DNA from: Bin80 sp965220365
GTDB lineage: Bacteria > Bacteroidota > Rhodothermia > Rhodothermales > Bin80
Direction of reading: 5' to 3'
Assembly (NCBI GenBank): GCA_965220365.1
Contig: OZ244823.1
Coordinates: 1,302,001-1,366,000 of the forward strand
DNA: 64,000 nucleotides
Position 1 is the first letter of the stretch, and the number at the start of each line of letters is the position of its first letter. Of this stretch, positions 55,367 to 64,000 are shown in pieces. The translations under genes and the position numbers were made by a program. Below the pieces are notes generated by a model. That model was given only the letters and a program-made list of their open reading frames with translations. It did no database searches and was not told the DNA's origin.

Positions 55367-56601
55367 TCAATAGGGGAGAGCTGGACGAGTTCAATCCGGT
55401 TGCGTGAGGCTTTGAGAATCTCGATTCGGAAGGCGCCGATGACCAAGCGGTCGTTCGGGGAGGGAATTGCGCCGCTATGATCAAGAATAAACCCGGCGAT
55501 GGTTTCAAAATCTCCCGTGGGGATCGCTAGATCAAAGCGTTCATTGATCTCATCGATTTCGGCTTTCCCGCTGAACCTGTAAGTATGGGGGGCTATTTCG
55601 CTCATGGTCACCTTTTCCGTATCAAACTCATCCTGAATATCACCGAAGAGTTCTTCCAGGAGGTCTTCGCGTGTGATCAAGCCGGCAGTTCCACCGTACT
55701 CATCAATGACAATCACAATGGATCGGTGACTGTCCCTGAATTCTCGAAGAAGCTCTTTGGCGGGCTTTGATTCTGGAACGAATCGGGCGGGGCGCACGAC
55801 CTGCTGCAAAGTCTCGGGGCTCTCAAATAAATCGTAGGCAAAGGCAATGCCCACAATCGTATCAATGTTTTCCCGGTAGACCGGTATTTTGGAATACCCG
55901 CTTTCAACACAGAGTTGCCGAAATTTTTCGAGAGAAGTGTCTTCAGAAATAGATACGATCTCCGTCCGCGGTGTCATGCATACTTTCGCCCGTTTTGCGT
56001 GCAGCCCAAAGACATTGGTGAGCATCTCTGTTTCCTCGGCATCAAGGTCAAGAGATCCGCGCTCTACATTCTCTTCGATCATTTTTTCAAACGAACGGCG
56101 GGAAAAGCGGGTAAGCTGATCAGATGCACCACCGAGTCCCTTGAGAAGTAGCTGCGATGTCCAGCCAACCAGGAGAATGAGGGGCAGGAGTACGATGTAG
56201 GTTACAGCAAGCGGGATCGCAAGAAAAAAAACTGCTCGATTTGCAGTCTCCCGCATGATGGTTTTAGGAAGTATCTCGCCAATCAGCAGCACCACAATCG
56301 CAGCGATGAGTGTCTGAACAATCAACTGAGGGCTCTCGCCGGCCACATAGCGGGATAGTGGCTCGGCCAGAACGAGTGCCATGACCGTAGAAAAAATGAC
56401 CAGTGCGATATTATTGCCGACCAAGGTGGTGGTCAGTAATCGTGTAGGTGATTCGAAGAAAAAAGTGACCAAGTGCCCGAGAACGCCGCGGCGACGTGCA
56501 CGCATCTCGACGCGTAGGCGATTCGCAGCGACGAATGCGATTTCTGTGCCAGAGAAGAACGCACTCAAAAAGAGAGTACTAATTATTACGGACAGGGCCA
56601 T
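55363..56601 (-). CDS. CorC/HlyC-family membrane protein with CBS domains
   Basis: 412 residues. DUF21 membrane domain (about 1-180, starting FLSAFFSGTEIAFVAANRLR), a tandem CBS pair (about 205-330: RTEIVSISEDTSLEKFRQL and GYSKIPVYRENIDTIVGIA, then SIVIVIDEYGGTAGLITRED) and a C-terminal CorC_HlyC domain ending GAFRIEILKASRNRIELV. The family is linked to divalent-metal efflux or tolerance. It is the last gene of the minus-strand run, 15 bp after the coiled-coil gene. Confidence 0.9.
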   Translation of the reverse strand: MALSVIISTLFLSAFFSGTEIAFVAANRLRVEMRARRRGVLGHLVTFFFESPTRLLTTTLVGNNIALVIFSTVMALVLAEPLSRYVAGESPQLIVQTLIAAIVVLLIGEILPKTIMRETANRAVFFLAIPLAVTYIVLLPLILLVGWTSQLLLKGLGGASDQLTRFSRRSFEKMIEENVERGSLDLDAEETEMLTNVFGLHAKRAKVCMTPRTEIVSISEDTSLEKFRQLCVESGYSKIPVYRENIDTIVGIAFAYDLFESPETLQQVVRPARFVPESKPAKELLREFRDSHRSIVIVIDEYGGTAGLITREDLLEELFGDIQDEFDTEKVTMSEIAPHTYRFSGKAEIDEINERFDLAIPTGDFETIAGFILDHSGAIPSPNDRLVIGAFRIEILKASRNRIELVQLSPID

Positions 56602-56616
56602 GCGTGAAGCAGGCGA

Positions 56617-57459
56617 TCAGGTACGGGATCTGGACTGCAGTGCCCGAGCTTCCCAATCATTCTCACTTTCCTCCGGTCCAAAGACAGATTCAATTTGAGA
56701 AACAGAAGCTTCGGTTTCTTCAACCTCGGAGAGAAGAAGGTCAAGCTGGTAGGTGATTTCTTCGGGGTTATTCAGGGTCAACGACTGTTCATGGATGTAC
56801 TTCACGACATCTTCAATTGTAGCGACCTGCGCCTCAATCATTTCCAGTTGCTCTTGGGTTTGTTTGAAGCGTTCTTTACGCTGCTCCAATACCTTCAGTC
56901 GTCGAAGTTTGATATTGCGAACAGGTTCAGAGGCATTTTCCAAATCTAACTCAACGGCGGCAATTGCTGTGGTAAGCTCCTGCTCACGTTTGTGTTGACC
57001 AAAAGAGGTATAGCGTTCCTGTTGAAACATGAGTTTCAGGCAGGAAGTCATGAGTCCTTCGATCTTGGCGGTATGGCTCTCAAGGATCCCCTGAGATGCG
57101 AAACTGAACTTGCGGTAATTCGCCTGCAATTCTTTTTCCAGATCTTTTAACCGAATGTAACGACGCTGATTTGCCCGGTTGAGCTGCCGATACATTTCGC
57201 GTTGAGAGGGAGGTCTGGCAGCGATTGCTGCGTGTTTGGCACGGATAAGGTTTCGAAATCGTTTGTGACGGGGCATATATCCTAGGGCCAATAGTTCAAA
57301 GGCAATGATTGCCGTCAGTATGGATTGAAAGAGTGTATCTCCCACTGGGCCTCCAATGAAGCTGAGTCCAAGTGCAGCCCCCGCCCCAATGGTGAGGAAG
57401 GATAAATTCCACGGATGCAGGAAGGTCTCGCGGGTATAGTTGATCTCTCCCTCTTTCAT
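56617..57459 (-). CDS. Membrane-anchored coiled-coil protein of the PspA locus
   Basis: 280 residues. Two hydrophobic segments near the N-terminus (about 19-35 and 43-62) are followed by long amphipathic helices (about 90-250) rich in Glu, Gln, Lys and Arg, for example KDLEKELQANYRKFSFASQG and LRRLKVLEQRKERFKQTQEQ. No family was recognised. Its ATG overlaps the stop of the mini-PspA gene as ATGA. A likely role is membrane recruiter or anchor of the PspA-type proteins; that is inference from context. Confidence 0.7.
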   Translation of the reverse strand: MKEGEINYTRETFLHPWNLSFLTIGAGAALGLSFIGGPVGDTLFQSILTAIIAFELLALGYMPRHKRFRNLIRAKHAAIAARPPSQREMYRQLNRANQRRYIRLKDLEKELQANYRKFSFASQGILESHTAKIEGLMTSCLKLMFQQERYTSFGQHKREQELTTAIAAVELDLENASEPVRNIKLRRLKVLEQRKERFKQTQEQLEMIEAQVATIEDVVKYIHEQSLTLNNPEEITYQLDLLLSEVEETEASVSQIESVFGPEESENDWEARALQSRSRT

Positions 57460-57809
57460 GCGTCTTTGTCGGGGGTATCAGCCTTTAGTATAGGACCGAT
57501 GGTCTTGGCGGGAGGTTCGGGGGGTTGAGGGACTGCATCCAAATCAGTGGCCGATTTTTTCTCTGGTGGCAGCTCGTCTTCTAACGCAACTTCGAGACGG
57601 GCCTCATTCAAAGCTGTCTCAGCATCCAGTCGTGCTGTAAATTCGTCTGCAGTATCCCCTGCGCTAGCCAGAGTATCTACCATGGCACCCAGAGCATCGT
57701 TGATGGCCTGTGTTTTCTTGGCGGACTCAATCGTACGACGGATCTGCTTACGCTCTCGAAGCTCTTTGATATATTGTTCTTTAAGACGTGCGCGTTCCTC
57801 TTCAGGCAT
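57456..57809 (-). CDS. Short PspA-like companion protein
   Basis: 117 residues, mainly helical, with a Pro-rich acidic tail. Residues about 58-77 (ADEFTARLDAETALNEARLE) repeat a segment of the preceding PspA (MIQRLDQETAKNEARIEVAM) almost motif for motif. It thus looks like a truncated paralogue of the PspA C-terminal helices. The gene starts 2 nt after pspA and its stop overlaps the next ATG by 4 bp, so all three are tightly coupled. Confidence 0.7.
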   Translation of the reverse strand: MPEEERARLKEQYIKELRERKQIRRTIESAKKTQAINDALGAMVDTLASAGDTADEFTARLDAETALNEARLEVALEDELPPEKKSATDLDAVPQPPEPPAKTIGPILKADTPDKDA

Positions 57810-57811
57810 CG

Positions 57812-58567
57812 CTACGATTCCCGGTTGCGTGTACGCCCCATGGTCTTTTCCTCGGAGCTCTCCACGTCAATACGTCCAGAATCCGTTGTTGGTTCAGAGA
57901 GCAGCCCCATTTCGCGTTTCATCTGGTTCACCAGTTCGGCGGCTCGCAAATCTTCAGCTTCTTCATCCAGGCGGATCGCCTGCAGATCCACGGCATCCAT
58001 GGCAACTTCGATACGTGCTTCATTTTTGGCCGTTTCCTGATCCAAACGTTGGATCATTTCATCGTGCGTCTGATCAATCCCGCCTACTTCGAATTTCTCA
58101 AGTGCATCGGCAACATTTGCTTGCCATTTCGCACGCTCGCTTGCACGCAGGGCTTCCTGAGCAGCATCAATCTTTCTCTGCCGCTCGCGCATGAACGCCT
58201 TTTTGACCTGTTGTGCTTTATCATAGGCTGCAGTTGCATGAGCGAGCTGTTCCTGGGTTTTTACTAGATTTGCCTGGGCGGTTTCGAATCGAACTGCATG
58301 CTGTTGTGCAAGGTCGTCACGCCCACCTTGGATTGCGGACTGGATCTTTGACCTTAATGTGTGTACTTCGGACTGGACACGTTTGAGTTCTTTTTGCAGG
58401 AGGATTACATTGGCCTTTACGGTCGCAATGTTCTCGTTCATTTTCGGGACCTGATCATTCAGTTCCCGGATATTCTGCTCCAGAATTAGCTTGGGGTTTT
58501 CTAGGGAAGAGATGGCACCCCCAAAAATTGATCGAATCGCACGTTTGAATCGGGTCCAGAGAGACAT
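57812..58567 (-). CDS. pspA: PspA/IM30 (Vipp1) family membrane-stress protein
   Basis: 251 residues. The family N-terminus is clear: an amphipathic helix (about 1-22), then NPKLILEQNIRELNDQVPKM, followed by long helices with coiled-coil character. The C-terminal part carries DEMIQRLDQETAKNEARIE and a flexible charged tail. Members form ESCRT-III-like polymers on stressed membranes. The locus has no pspF, pspB or pspC; its companions are the mini-PspA, a membrane coiled-coil protein and a CorC-like protein. Confidence 0.88.
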   Translation of the reverse strand: MSLWTRFKRAIRSIFGGAISSLENPKLILEQNIRELNDQVPKMNENIATVKANVILLQKELKRVQSEVHTLRSKIQSAIQGGRDDLAQQHAVRFETAQANLVKTQEQLAHATAAYDKAQQVKKAFMRERQRKIDAAQEALRASERAKWQANVADALEKFEVGGIDQTHDEMIQRLDQETAKNEARIEVAMDAVDLQAIRLDEEAEDLRAAELVNQMKREMGLLSEPTTDSGRIDVESSEEKTMGRTRNRES

Positions 58568-58600
58568 GTTAAAAAGAAAATTAGCTAAACCGTAAGATAC

Positions 58601-59962
58601 CTAACTCTGCGAGATTAAATTATGTTCTCGTGAATTAGATGCCCATCCTTCAAAAGTGAGGCGATCAATAAGGATGTTTGGTTTAGCGACAGGTTTTTTC
58701 GAGAACGTAAAGGTGTCAAAGATACTACGTGCCACCTGCTCAGGTTGATCAGCCTTTCGGGTATAGAAACTTGCCAGTGGTTGACCGGGTGCGGCTCTTT
58801 CGCCTGGACGCAGGTGTAATACGATTCCTGCTTCAGGATCGATTTTGTCATCAATCACCAGTCTTCCGACTCCAAGGCTGTTTCCGATTTCAGCAAGTGT
58901 GAATGCGTCTACATCACTCACATATCCGCTGATATCCAGCGGGACCGTGACGGTTTGAGGCTCCAGGGTACGCATACGAAGTGCAGGATCATGGATGACA
59001 GCAGGGTCTCCACCCTGGGCTTCTACAATCTTCGCCAGAAAATTCAATGCGTGGCCGGATTGCACTGCAGCGTGTGCCGTTTCCTCACCTTCCTCAGGTG
59101 ACCCGGCCAGACCTGCGAGCGCAATCATTTCACCACTCAGCTTCAGTGACAACTCAAGCACATCTTTGGGACCTTCCCCACGTAGACAGCTGATAGACTC
59201 TTCAACCTCGAGCCAATTCCCAATTGCGTGCCCGAGGGGAATGTTCATATTGGTAAGCCAGGCAATCGTGTTCATCCCAAAGTGTTCTCCAACATTTACC
59301 AGGGTCTCGGCGAGCTCTCGTGCCTCTTCGCTCTTTCTCATAAAAGCGCCGCGACCGAGTTTCACATCAAGCACCAATCCATCAATGCCTTCAGCCAGTT
59401 TCTTACTCAGGATTGAGGCGGTAATGAAGGGGATAAAGTCGACACTCGCAGTTACATCCCGCAGGGCATACAACTGGCGGTCAGCCGGAGCGATTTCCTT
59501 GGTTGCTCCAATCATTGCGACGCCAAGTTCACGGATCTGGCGGTAGATGTCGTGGATTTGCAGGTTTGTACGAAACCCGGGGATAGATTCCAACTTATCA
59601 AGTGTCCCTCCTGTATGTCCTAGAGCTCGACCTGAGATCATGGGTACACGAACTCCGCACGCTCCAACAATTGGAGTGAGCACGAGGGAAATCTTATCCC
59701 CAACTCCACCCGTTGAATGCTTATCAACTACGGGAGTAGAAATGGCAGAGAAGTCCAGGATCCTCCCCGAATTCAGCATGCACTGGGTCAGTGTGGTCGT
59801 CTCATTCAGGGCCATGCCACGTAGCTGCGCAGCCATCAGAAACGCTGCCATCTGGTAATCAGGTATACGCCCTGCAGTGTACCCTTCAATCAGATACTGA
59901 ATCTCAGTGGATGAAAGCTCTAAGCCCTCACGCTTCTTCTTAATGATATGGATGGCGTCCAT
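58601..59962 (-). CDS. Pyrimidine-nucleoside / thymidine phosphorylase
   Basis: 453 residues. Signature: VDKHSTGGVGDKISLVLTPI (phosphate site, about 77-97) and SGRALGHTGGTLDKLESIPG, then DGLVLDVKLGRGAFM. The family splits thymidine, deoxyuridine or uridine with phosphate to base and sugar 1-phosphate. Length and motifs do not separate deoA from pdp. The ATG at 59962 is used; a GTG lies 15 nt upstream. pspA follows after 33 bp. Confidence 0.92.
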   Translation of the reverse strand: MDAIHIIKKKREGLELSSTEIQYLIEGYTAGRIPDYQMAAFLMAAQLRGMALNETTTLTQCMLNSGRILDFSAISTPVVDKHSTGGVGDKISLVLTPIVGACGVRVPMISGRALGHTGGTLDKLESIPGFRTNLQIHDIYRQIRELGVAMIGATKEIAPADRQLYALRDVTASVDFIPFITASILSKKLAEGIDGLVLDVKLGRGAFMRKSEEARELAETLVNVGEHFGMNTIAWLTNMNIPLGHAIGNWLEVEESISCLRGEGPKDVLELSLKLSGEMIALAGLAGSPEEGEETAHAAVQSGHALNFLAKIVEAQGGDPAVIHDPALRMRTLEPQTVTVPLDISGYVSDVDAFTLAEIGNSLGVGRLVIDDKIDPEAGIVLHLRPGERAAPGQPLASFYTRKADQPEQVARSIFDTFTFSKKPVAKPNILIDRLTFEGWASNSREHNLISQS

Positions 59963-60033
59963 GACTGTACGAAACACAAAAGGCGAACCAGATTACGGTC
60001 CGCCCCCTAAAATATTCAAATACACAAAGATTT

Positions 60034-60252
60034 CTATTTGCTGGCACTTTTTTTGCCGTACCTGCGATGAAATTTTTCGACGCGACCCGCGGTGTCTACG
60101 TATTGCCGACGTCCCGTATAAAACGGATGATTCGTACTGTCGACGTCAGACACATATTGCTCGGACGGCATTGTTGACCGCGTCTCAAATTCGGTTCCAT
60201 CGGCGAGGCGCACCTTGGTCGGGCTGTAGTCTGGATGGATTCCTTTCTTCAT
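60034..60252 (-). CDS. rpmE: 50S ribosomal protein L31
   Basis: 72 residues: MKKGIHPDYSPTKVRLADG at the start, then DSTNHPFYTGRRQ and DTAGRVEKFHRRYGKK. The zinc-binding cysteines of the CxxC form are absent, so this is the zinc-free type. It lies 50 bp after uvrB on the same strand. Confidence 0.93.
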   Translation of the reverse strand: MKKGIHPDYSPTKVRLADGTEFETRSTMPSEQYVSDVDSTNHPFYTGRRQYVDTAGRVEKFHRRYGKKSASK

Positions 60253-60302
60253 TGATCTGATATCAGGTTATATACAACCCCGCTGTAATCATCCTGCTTC
60301 GG

Positions 60303-62369
60303 CTATGTTCCATCTTTGAGAAGAGCTTCGGTACGGATGATCGTGTCTCGAAGTCTTGCGGCCTTTTCAAACTCCATTTTCTCGGCAGCTTCAAGCATTT
60401 CTATATTCATTTGCTTAATCAGATCTCGCTTCTCCGCTTCGGTGAGCATTTTGATTAAGGGATCATCCAGTTCTTGTGGTATTTCAGAGATTTCCGAGGG
60501 ATGGACGAGTGGTGTTTGTCCTCCAGGCTCGCGTTCTTCAGCGACCACGGTTCCGCGTAGTACATCACGGCGGTCCTTGTGCACCGTCTGCGGGACAATA
60601 CCATGTTTTTCATTATAGGCCAGCTGTTTTGTTCGGCGGCGGTTGGTCTCATCAAGCATTCGCTGCATACTTCCGGTGATCTTATCTGCATAAAGGATAA
60701 TCTTGCTATTGGTGTTGCGTGCGGCACGACCAGCTGTCTGGATGAGCGCACGGTCACTTCGGAGAAAGCCTTCTTTATCAGCATCTATGATTGCTACCAG
60801 AGATACCTCTGGGAGATCAAGTCCTTCTCGAAGCAGATTCACCCCCACCAGTACATCGTATGCGCCAAGTCGAAGGTCCCGCAATAACTCAACCCTTGTG
60901 AGTGCATCGATGTCTGAGTGGAGATAGCGGCACTGGATTCCAAATGATTCCAGATAGTCCGTCAAATCTTCTGCCATGCGTTTTGTCAGCGTCGTAACCA
61001 GGGTTCGTTCACCGCGTCGGTTCACACTACGGATCTCTTCCAGGAGGTCATCAATCTGATGTTCACTGGGTCGGATCAAGACAGGCGGATCGGGGATGCC
61101 GGTGGGACGAATGACTTGCTCAACAAATTCTCCCTCTGATTTGATGAGCTCATAGTCTCCCGGGGTTGCACTCATGAAGATCGTTTGGTGTTGCCGCTCT
61201 TCATACTCTTCAAACGTCATTGGTCGATTGTCCAGCGCAGAGGGCAACCGAAAGCCATGCTCAACCAGCGTGAGTTTGCGGGCTCGATCACCATTGTACA
61301 TTGCACGTACCTGCGGAATCGTCGTATGGCTCTCATCAACCACAAGAAGGAAATCATCCGGGAAGTAATCCATGAGGCAATATGGACGCTGTCCCTCAGG
61401 TAATCCGGTCATATGACGGCTATAATTCTCAATCCCTGAGCAATAGCCCAGCTCACGAATCATCTCAAGATCAAAAAGTGTACGTTGCTCCAAGCGCTGG
61501 GCCTCCAGCATTTGACTTCTTTGTCGGAGCACTGCCAGGCGCCATTGCAACTCATCTTCAATGGCAGCGACTGCACGATTGATCTGTTCCTTTGGTGTCA
61601 CGAAAATGCGGGCGGGATAGATGGTCAGCGCTGCGTGTTCCTGTTCAAGGGTCTCTCCTGTGAGTGGATGGATCATGGTGATTTGTTCAATCTCATCTCC
61701 CCAGAAGAGGACACGGTATGCAATATCTTCCGCATAAGTGGGATAAATATCTACTGTGTCTCCGCGTACCCTGAATGTCCCGGGTTGGAGTTCTATGTCA
61801 TTGCGCTTATAAAAAATTCCAATCAACTGCAGGAGCAGGTCCCCGCGTTCTATTTCCTGGCCGGGTACGAGTTGGACAATCTGGGATTGATACTCCTTGG
61901 GGGAGCCCAAGCCGTAAATACAGGAAACACTTGCCACTACGATCACATCTGAGCGCCCGGATACCAGGGCACTGGTTGCCCTTAACCGAAGTCGATCAAT
62001 TCGATCATTAATGGACAGATCTTTTTCTATATAGGTATCGGAACGAACGATGTAGGCCTCGGGCTGATAGTAATCGTAGTAGGAGATAAAGAATTCAACA
62101 GCATTGTTCGGGAAAAACTGCCGAAACTCGGCGTAGAGCTGAGCAGCCAGCGTTTTGTTATGGCTCATAACAAGGGTTGGCTTTCCGATATTCTGGATCA
62201 CGTTACTGATCGTGAATGTTTTCCCGGATCCCGTCACACCAAGCAGCGTCTGGTGTTCTTTTCCTTGAATCAGTCCCTCAGTGAGCGCCTTGATCGCACC
62301 TGGCTGATCTCCATACGGCGAGAATGGAGCACATAATTCGAATGTGCGCTGGGAAAGTGGACCGGACAT
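60303..62369 (-). CDS. uvrB: Excinuclease ABC subunit B
   Basis: 688 residues. Motifs: LLGVTGSGKTFTISNVIQ (Walker A), YYDYYQPEAYIVRSDTYIEK (beta-hairpin), VVDESHTTIPQVRAMYNGD (Walker B region), LREGLDLPEVSLVAIIDADK and TAGRAARN (helicase motifs), and a C-terminal UVR domain (about 645-682). It loads damaged DNA in nucleotide excision repair. The ATG at 62369 matches the family N-terminus (FELCAPFSPYGDQPGAI); the frame is open to 62468. It is divergent from the amidohydrolase gene and heads the minus-strand run. Confidence 0.97.
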   Translation of the reverse strand: MSGPLSQRTFELCAPFSPYGDQPGAIKALTEGLIQGKEHQTLLGVTGSGKTFTISNVIQNIGKPTLVMSHNKTLAAQLYAEFRQFFPNNAVEFFISYYDYYQPEAYIVRSDTYIEKDLSINDRIDRLRLRATSALVSGRSDVIVVASVSCIYGLGSPKEYQSQIVQLVPGQEIERGDLLLQLIGIFYKRNDIELQPGTFRVRGDTVDIYPTYAEDIAYRVLFWGDEIEQITMIHPLTGETLEQEHAALTIYPARIFVTPKEQINRAVAAIEDELQWRLAVLRQRSQMLEAQRLEQRTLFDLEMIRELGYCSGIENYSRHMTGLPEGQRPYCLMDYFPDDFLLVVDESHTTIPQVRAMYNGDRARKLTLVEHGFRLPSALDNRPMTFEEYEERQHQTIFMSATPGDYELIKSEGEFVEQVIRPTGIPDPPVLIRPSEHQIDDLLEEIRSVNRRGERTLVTTLTKRMAEDLTDYLESFGIQCRYLHSDIDALTRVELLRDLRLGAYDVLVGVNLLREGLDLPEVSLVAIIDADKEGFLRSDRALIQTAGRAARNTNSKIILYADKITGSMQRMLDETNRRRTKQLAYNEKHGIVPQTVHKDRRDVLRGTVVAEEREPGGQTPLVHPSEISEIPQELDDPLIKMLTEAEKRDLIKQMNIEMLEAAEKMEFEKAARLRDTIIRTEALLKDGT

Positions 62370-62473
62370 TGGTGTAGTCAACAGAAACGGATTTGAATGG
62401 TTGTACAAAGAAACTAAGGTACTGGCGTATATTCTATCGCCTATCAGCCCACCATTGCACTCAATCAATCGTC

Positions 62474-64000
62474 ATGACACACCGACTTCTGATTATTCTC
62501 TCCCTGACATTCATTGTATTTCAGGCCGAGGGGCAAACCCTTCAATGGGAGGACTACGCCCCCGTTTCTACGCTTGTGGTTGAAGAAAATCTACTGACGA
62601 AAGCAAAATATCGTTTTGTTGATGCACATGGGCATCAATGGCGAATCGGTACAGCATCCAAGGAAGAAATAGGTGAATTGGTTGCAGCGATGGATGACTT
62701 GAACTTAGTGACGATGGTCAATTTGAGTGGGGGTAGTGGTCAGGATCTATTGCAAAAGGTTGAAAACACGAATCTACATGCGCCGGGCAGATTTGTGCAC
62801 TTTGCAAACATTGATTTTTCGAGAATTGATGAGACTGGGTTCGGGGAGGCTGCTGCAGCACAACTGGAAATAGATGTACAGAATGGTGCTGCGGGGCTCA
62901 AAATATTCAAAAATCTGGGGATGACGGTCTTTGATTCGAGCGGAGCCCGACTAAAAACGGACGATCCGCGACTGGATCCAATCTGGGCAAAGTGTGGGGA
63001 GTTGGGTATTCCGGTCCTAATTCATACCGCAGACCCACCACAATTCTGGCTCCCCCATGACCGATACAACGAGCGCTGGTTTGAGTTAAAGGAGCGTCCA
63101 GGAAGAAAGCGGGAGGCAGACCCATCTTGGGAAGTGATGATCCAGGAGCAGTGGAATGTGTTCAGAAAACATCCCGAGACGATCTTCCTCAATGCACATC
63201 TTGGTTGGTTGGGAAATGACTTGCAGCGACTGGGAGAGCATCTGGATGAATTTCCGAATGTCTATACAGAGCTGGGGGCTGTAGTTGCAGAGCTCGGGCG
63301 TCAGCCGCATACTGCGCGGCAGTGGATGATCGATTATCAGGATCGTGTATTGATGGGTAAGGATTCTTGGAACGCTGCCGAGTATCACACCTATATCCGT
63401 CTCTTTGAAACCGCCGATGAATTCTTCCCCTATTATCGGAAGCGTCACGCCTGGTGGATGATGTACGGGTTGGACTTACCCGATGAAGTTCTGCGTAAGG
63501 TGTACTACAAGAACGCACTTCGAATTATTCCGGCGATTGACGAAAGCCTGTATGAGGAAGACTGGAACACGGCTCACATCCCTGCCGAGGAGCTTCGTCT
63601 GAGTCCACTTCAGTTGGCCCGTACGCAGTTGGGGGATGCTTATGTGAAAGTACACTACAGCTCGCCGCGCAAGCGGGGTCGTGAAATATTTGGGGATCTG
63701 GTTCCATTTGGAGAGCTTTGGCGTACCGCAGCCAATGAGGCCACAGAAATCACGTTTACTGGTGATGTTCAAGTTGGCGACCAGGAATTATCAGCGGGAA
63801 CGTATTCACTCTTCAGTATCCCGGATGAGACGCAGTGGACGCTGATTATGAACCGTGCTTTGGGCCAAAATGGCATAGGTCAGTACGATGAAGAAGAGGA
63901 TGTACTACGGATTGTGGTTCCAGCCACCCGGTTGGATTCAATCCGGGAGGCATTTACGATTCGTTTCGAGGAAAATGAGGATGGAGCAGATATGGTGATC
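62474..64000 (+). CDS. Secreted amidohydrolase fused to a DUF2911 domain, C-terminus cut off
   Basis: At least 509 residues; the frame runs off the right edge. Signal peptide (to about 20, ending AEGQ). Then an amidohydrolase-2-type TIM barrel (about 45-360): the metal-site motif FVDAHGHQWRIG, later IPVLIHTADPP, FLNAHLGWLG and RVLMGKDSW. From about 395 a DUF2911 domain follows: KVHYSSPRKRGREIFGDLVP, FGELWRTAANEATEITFTGD and LSAGTYSLFSIPD. Both domains are known separately; the fusion is unusual to me. Substrate unknown. The start is about 100 bp from uvrB's. Confidence 0.85.
   Translation, partial: MTHRLLIILSLTFIVFQAEGQTLQWEDYAPVSTLVVEENLLTKAKYRFVDAHGHQWRIGTASKEEIGELVAAMDDLNLVTMVNLSGGSGQDLLQKVENTNLHAPGRFVHFANIDFSRIDETGFGEAAAAQLEIDVQNGAAGLKIFKNLGMTVFDSSGARLKTDDPRLDPIWAKCGELGIPVLIHTADPPQFWLPHDRYNERWFELKERPGRKREADPSWEVMIQEQWNVFRKHPETIFLNAHLGWLGNDLQRLGEHLDEFPNVYTELGAVVAELGRQPHTARQWMIDYQDRVLMGKDSWNAAEYHTYIRLFETADEFFPYYRKRHAWWMMYGLDLPDEVLRKVYYKNALRIIPAIDESLYEEDWNTAHIPAEELRLSPLQLARTQLGDAYVKVHYSSPRKRGREIFGDLVPFGELWRTAANEATEITFTGDVQVGDQELSAGTYSLFSIPDETQWTLIMNRALGQNGIGQYDEEEDVLRIVVPATRLDSIREAFTIRFEENEDGADMVI

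Overview
The window reads as a chromosomal segment of a Bacteroidota/Rhodothermota-type bacterium. This is inferred from family content: two TonB-dependent receptors with an N-terminal carboxypeptidase-like domain, each followed by a DUF4249-type lipoprotein; an Mrp ATPase of the form without the C-terminal CxxC; a SpoIIE/HATPase/STAS partner-switching set; an ATP-dependent PEP carboxykinase; and a FloA-like flotillin. No rRNA, tRNA or CRISPR array was recognised.

Layout. 1-6010: a cut membrane sensor, a secreted three-repeat protein broken by a frameshift, Ppx/GppA, Mrp plus a NifU-like scaffold, and a Tsx-like outer-membrane protein. 6481-34007: an accessory island about 27 kb long. It holds an ISL3 remnant, amt, an IS1634-family element (8946-11066), an IS1595-family transposon (11196-13949), a 16.6-kb adhesin gene, an ISNCY-like element split by a -1 frame change, an orphan IS1634 terminus and an orphan ISL3 terminus. 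34327-40856: a partner-switching operon, a DUF58 gene, and pyrR-pyrB. 40987-49984: two paralogous TonB receptor/DUF4249 modules flanking a lipoprotein and a small beta-barrel protein. 50294-64000: pckA, an acyl-CoA ligase, moaC, floA, then a minus-strand run uvrB-rpmE-pdp-pspA-(mini-PspA)-(membrane coiled coil)-corC, and a cut amidohydrolase-DUF2911 fusion.

Most notable is the IS1595-family transposon. It has identical 24-bp terminal inverted repeats and an 8-bp target duplication (tttctttt). It carries a beta-class DNA methyltransferase fused to an HNH nuclease. The likely methyltransferase start (12222) overlaps the transposase stop, but a run of 12 C puts it out of frame; one more C would restore a full-length protein. 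This looks like a phase-variable methyltransferase riding on a transposon, unless the tract length is a sequencing error.

The second is the roughly 5,530-residue surface protein: Calx-beta-like domains, about 29 tandem near-identical Ig-like domains arranged in 2- and 3-unit higher-order blocks, more Calx-beta domains, and a C-terminal autotransporter-type barrel. The third is the PspA locus, where a 117-residue protein repeats a motif of the PspA C-terminal part and sits with a membrane coiled-coil protein next to CorC and FloA.
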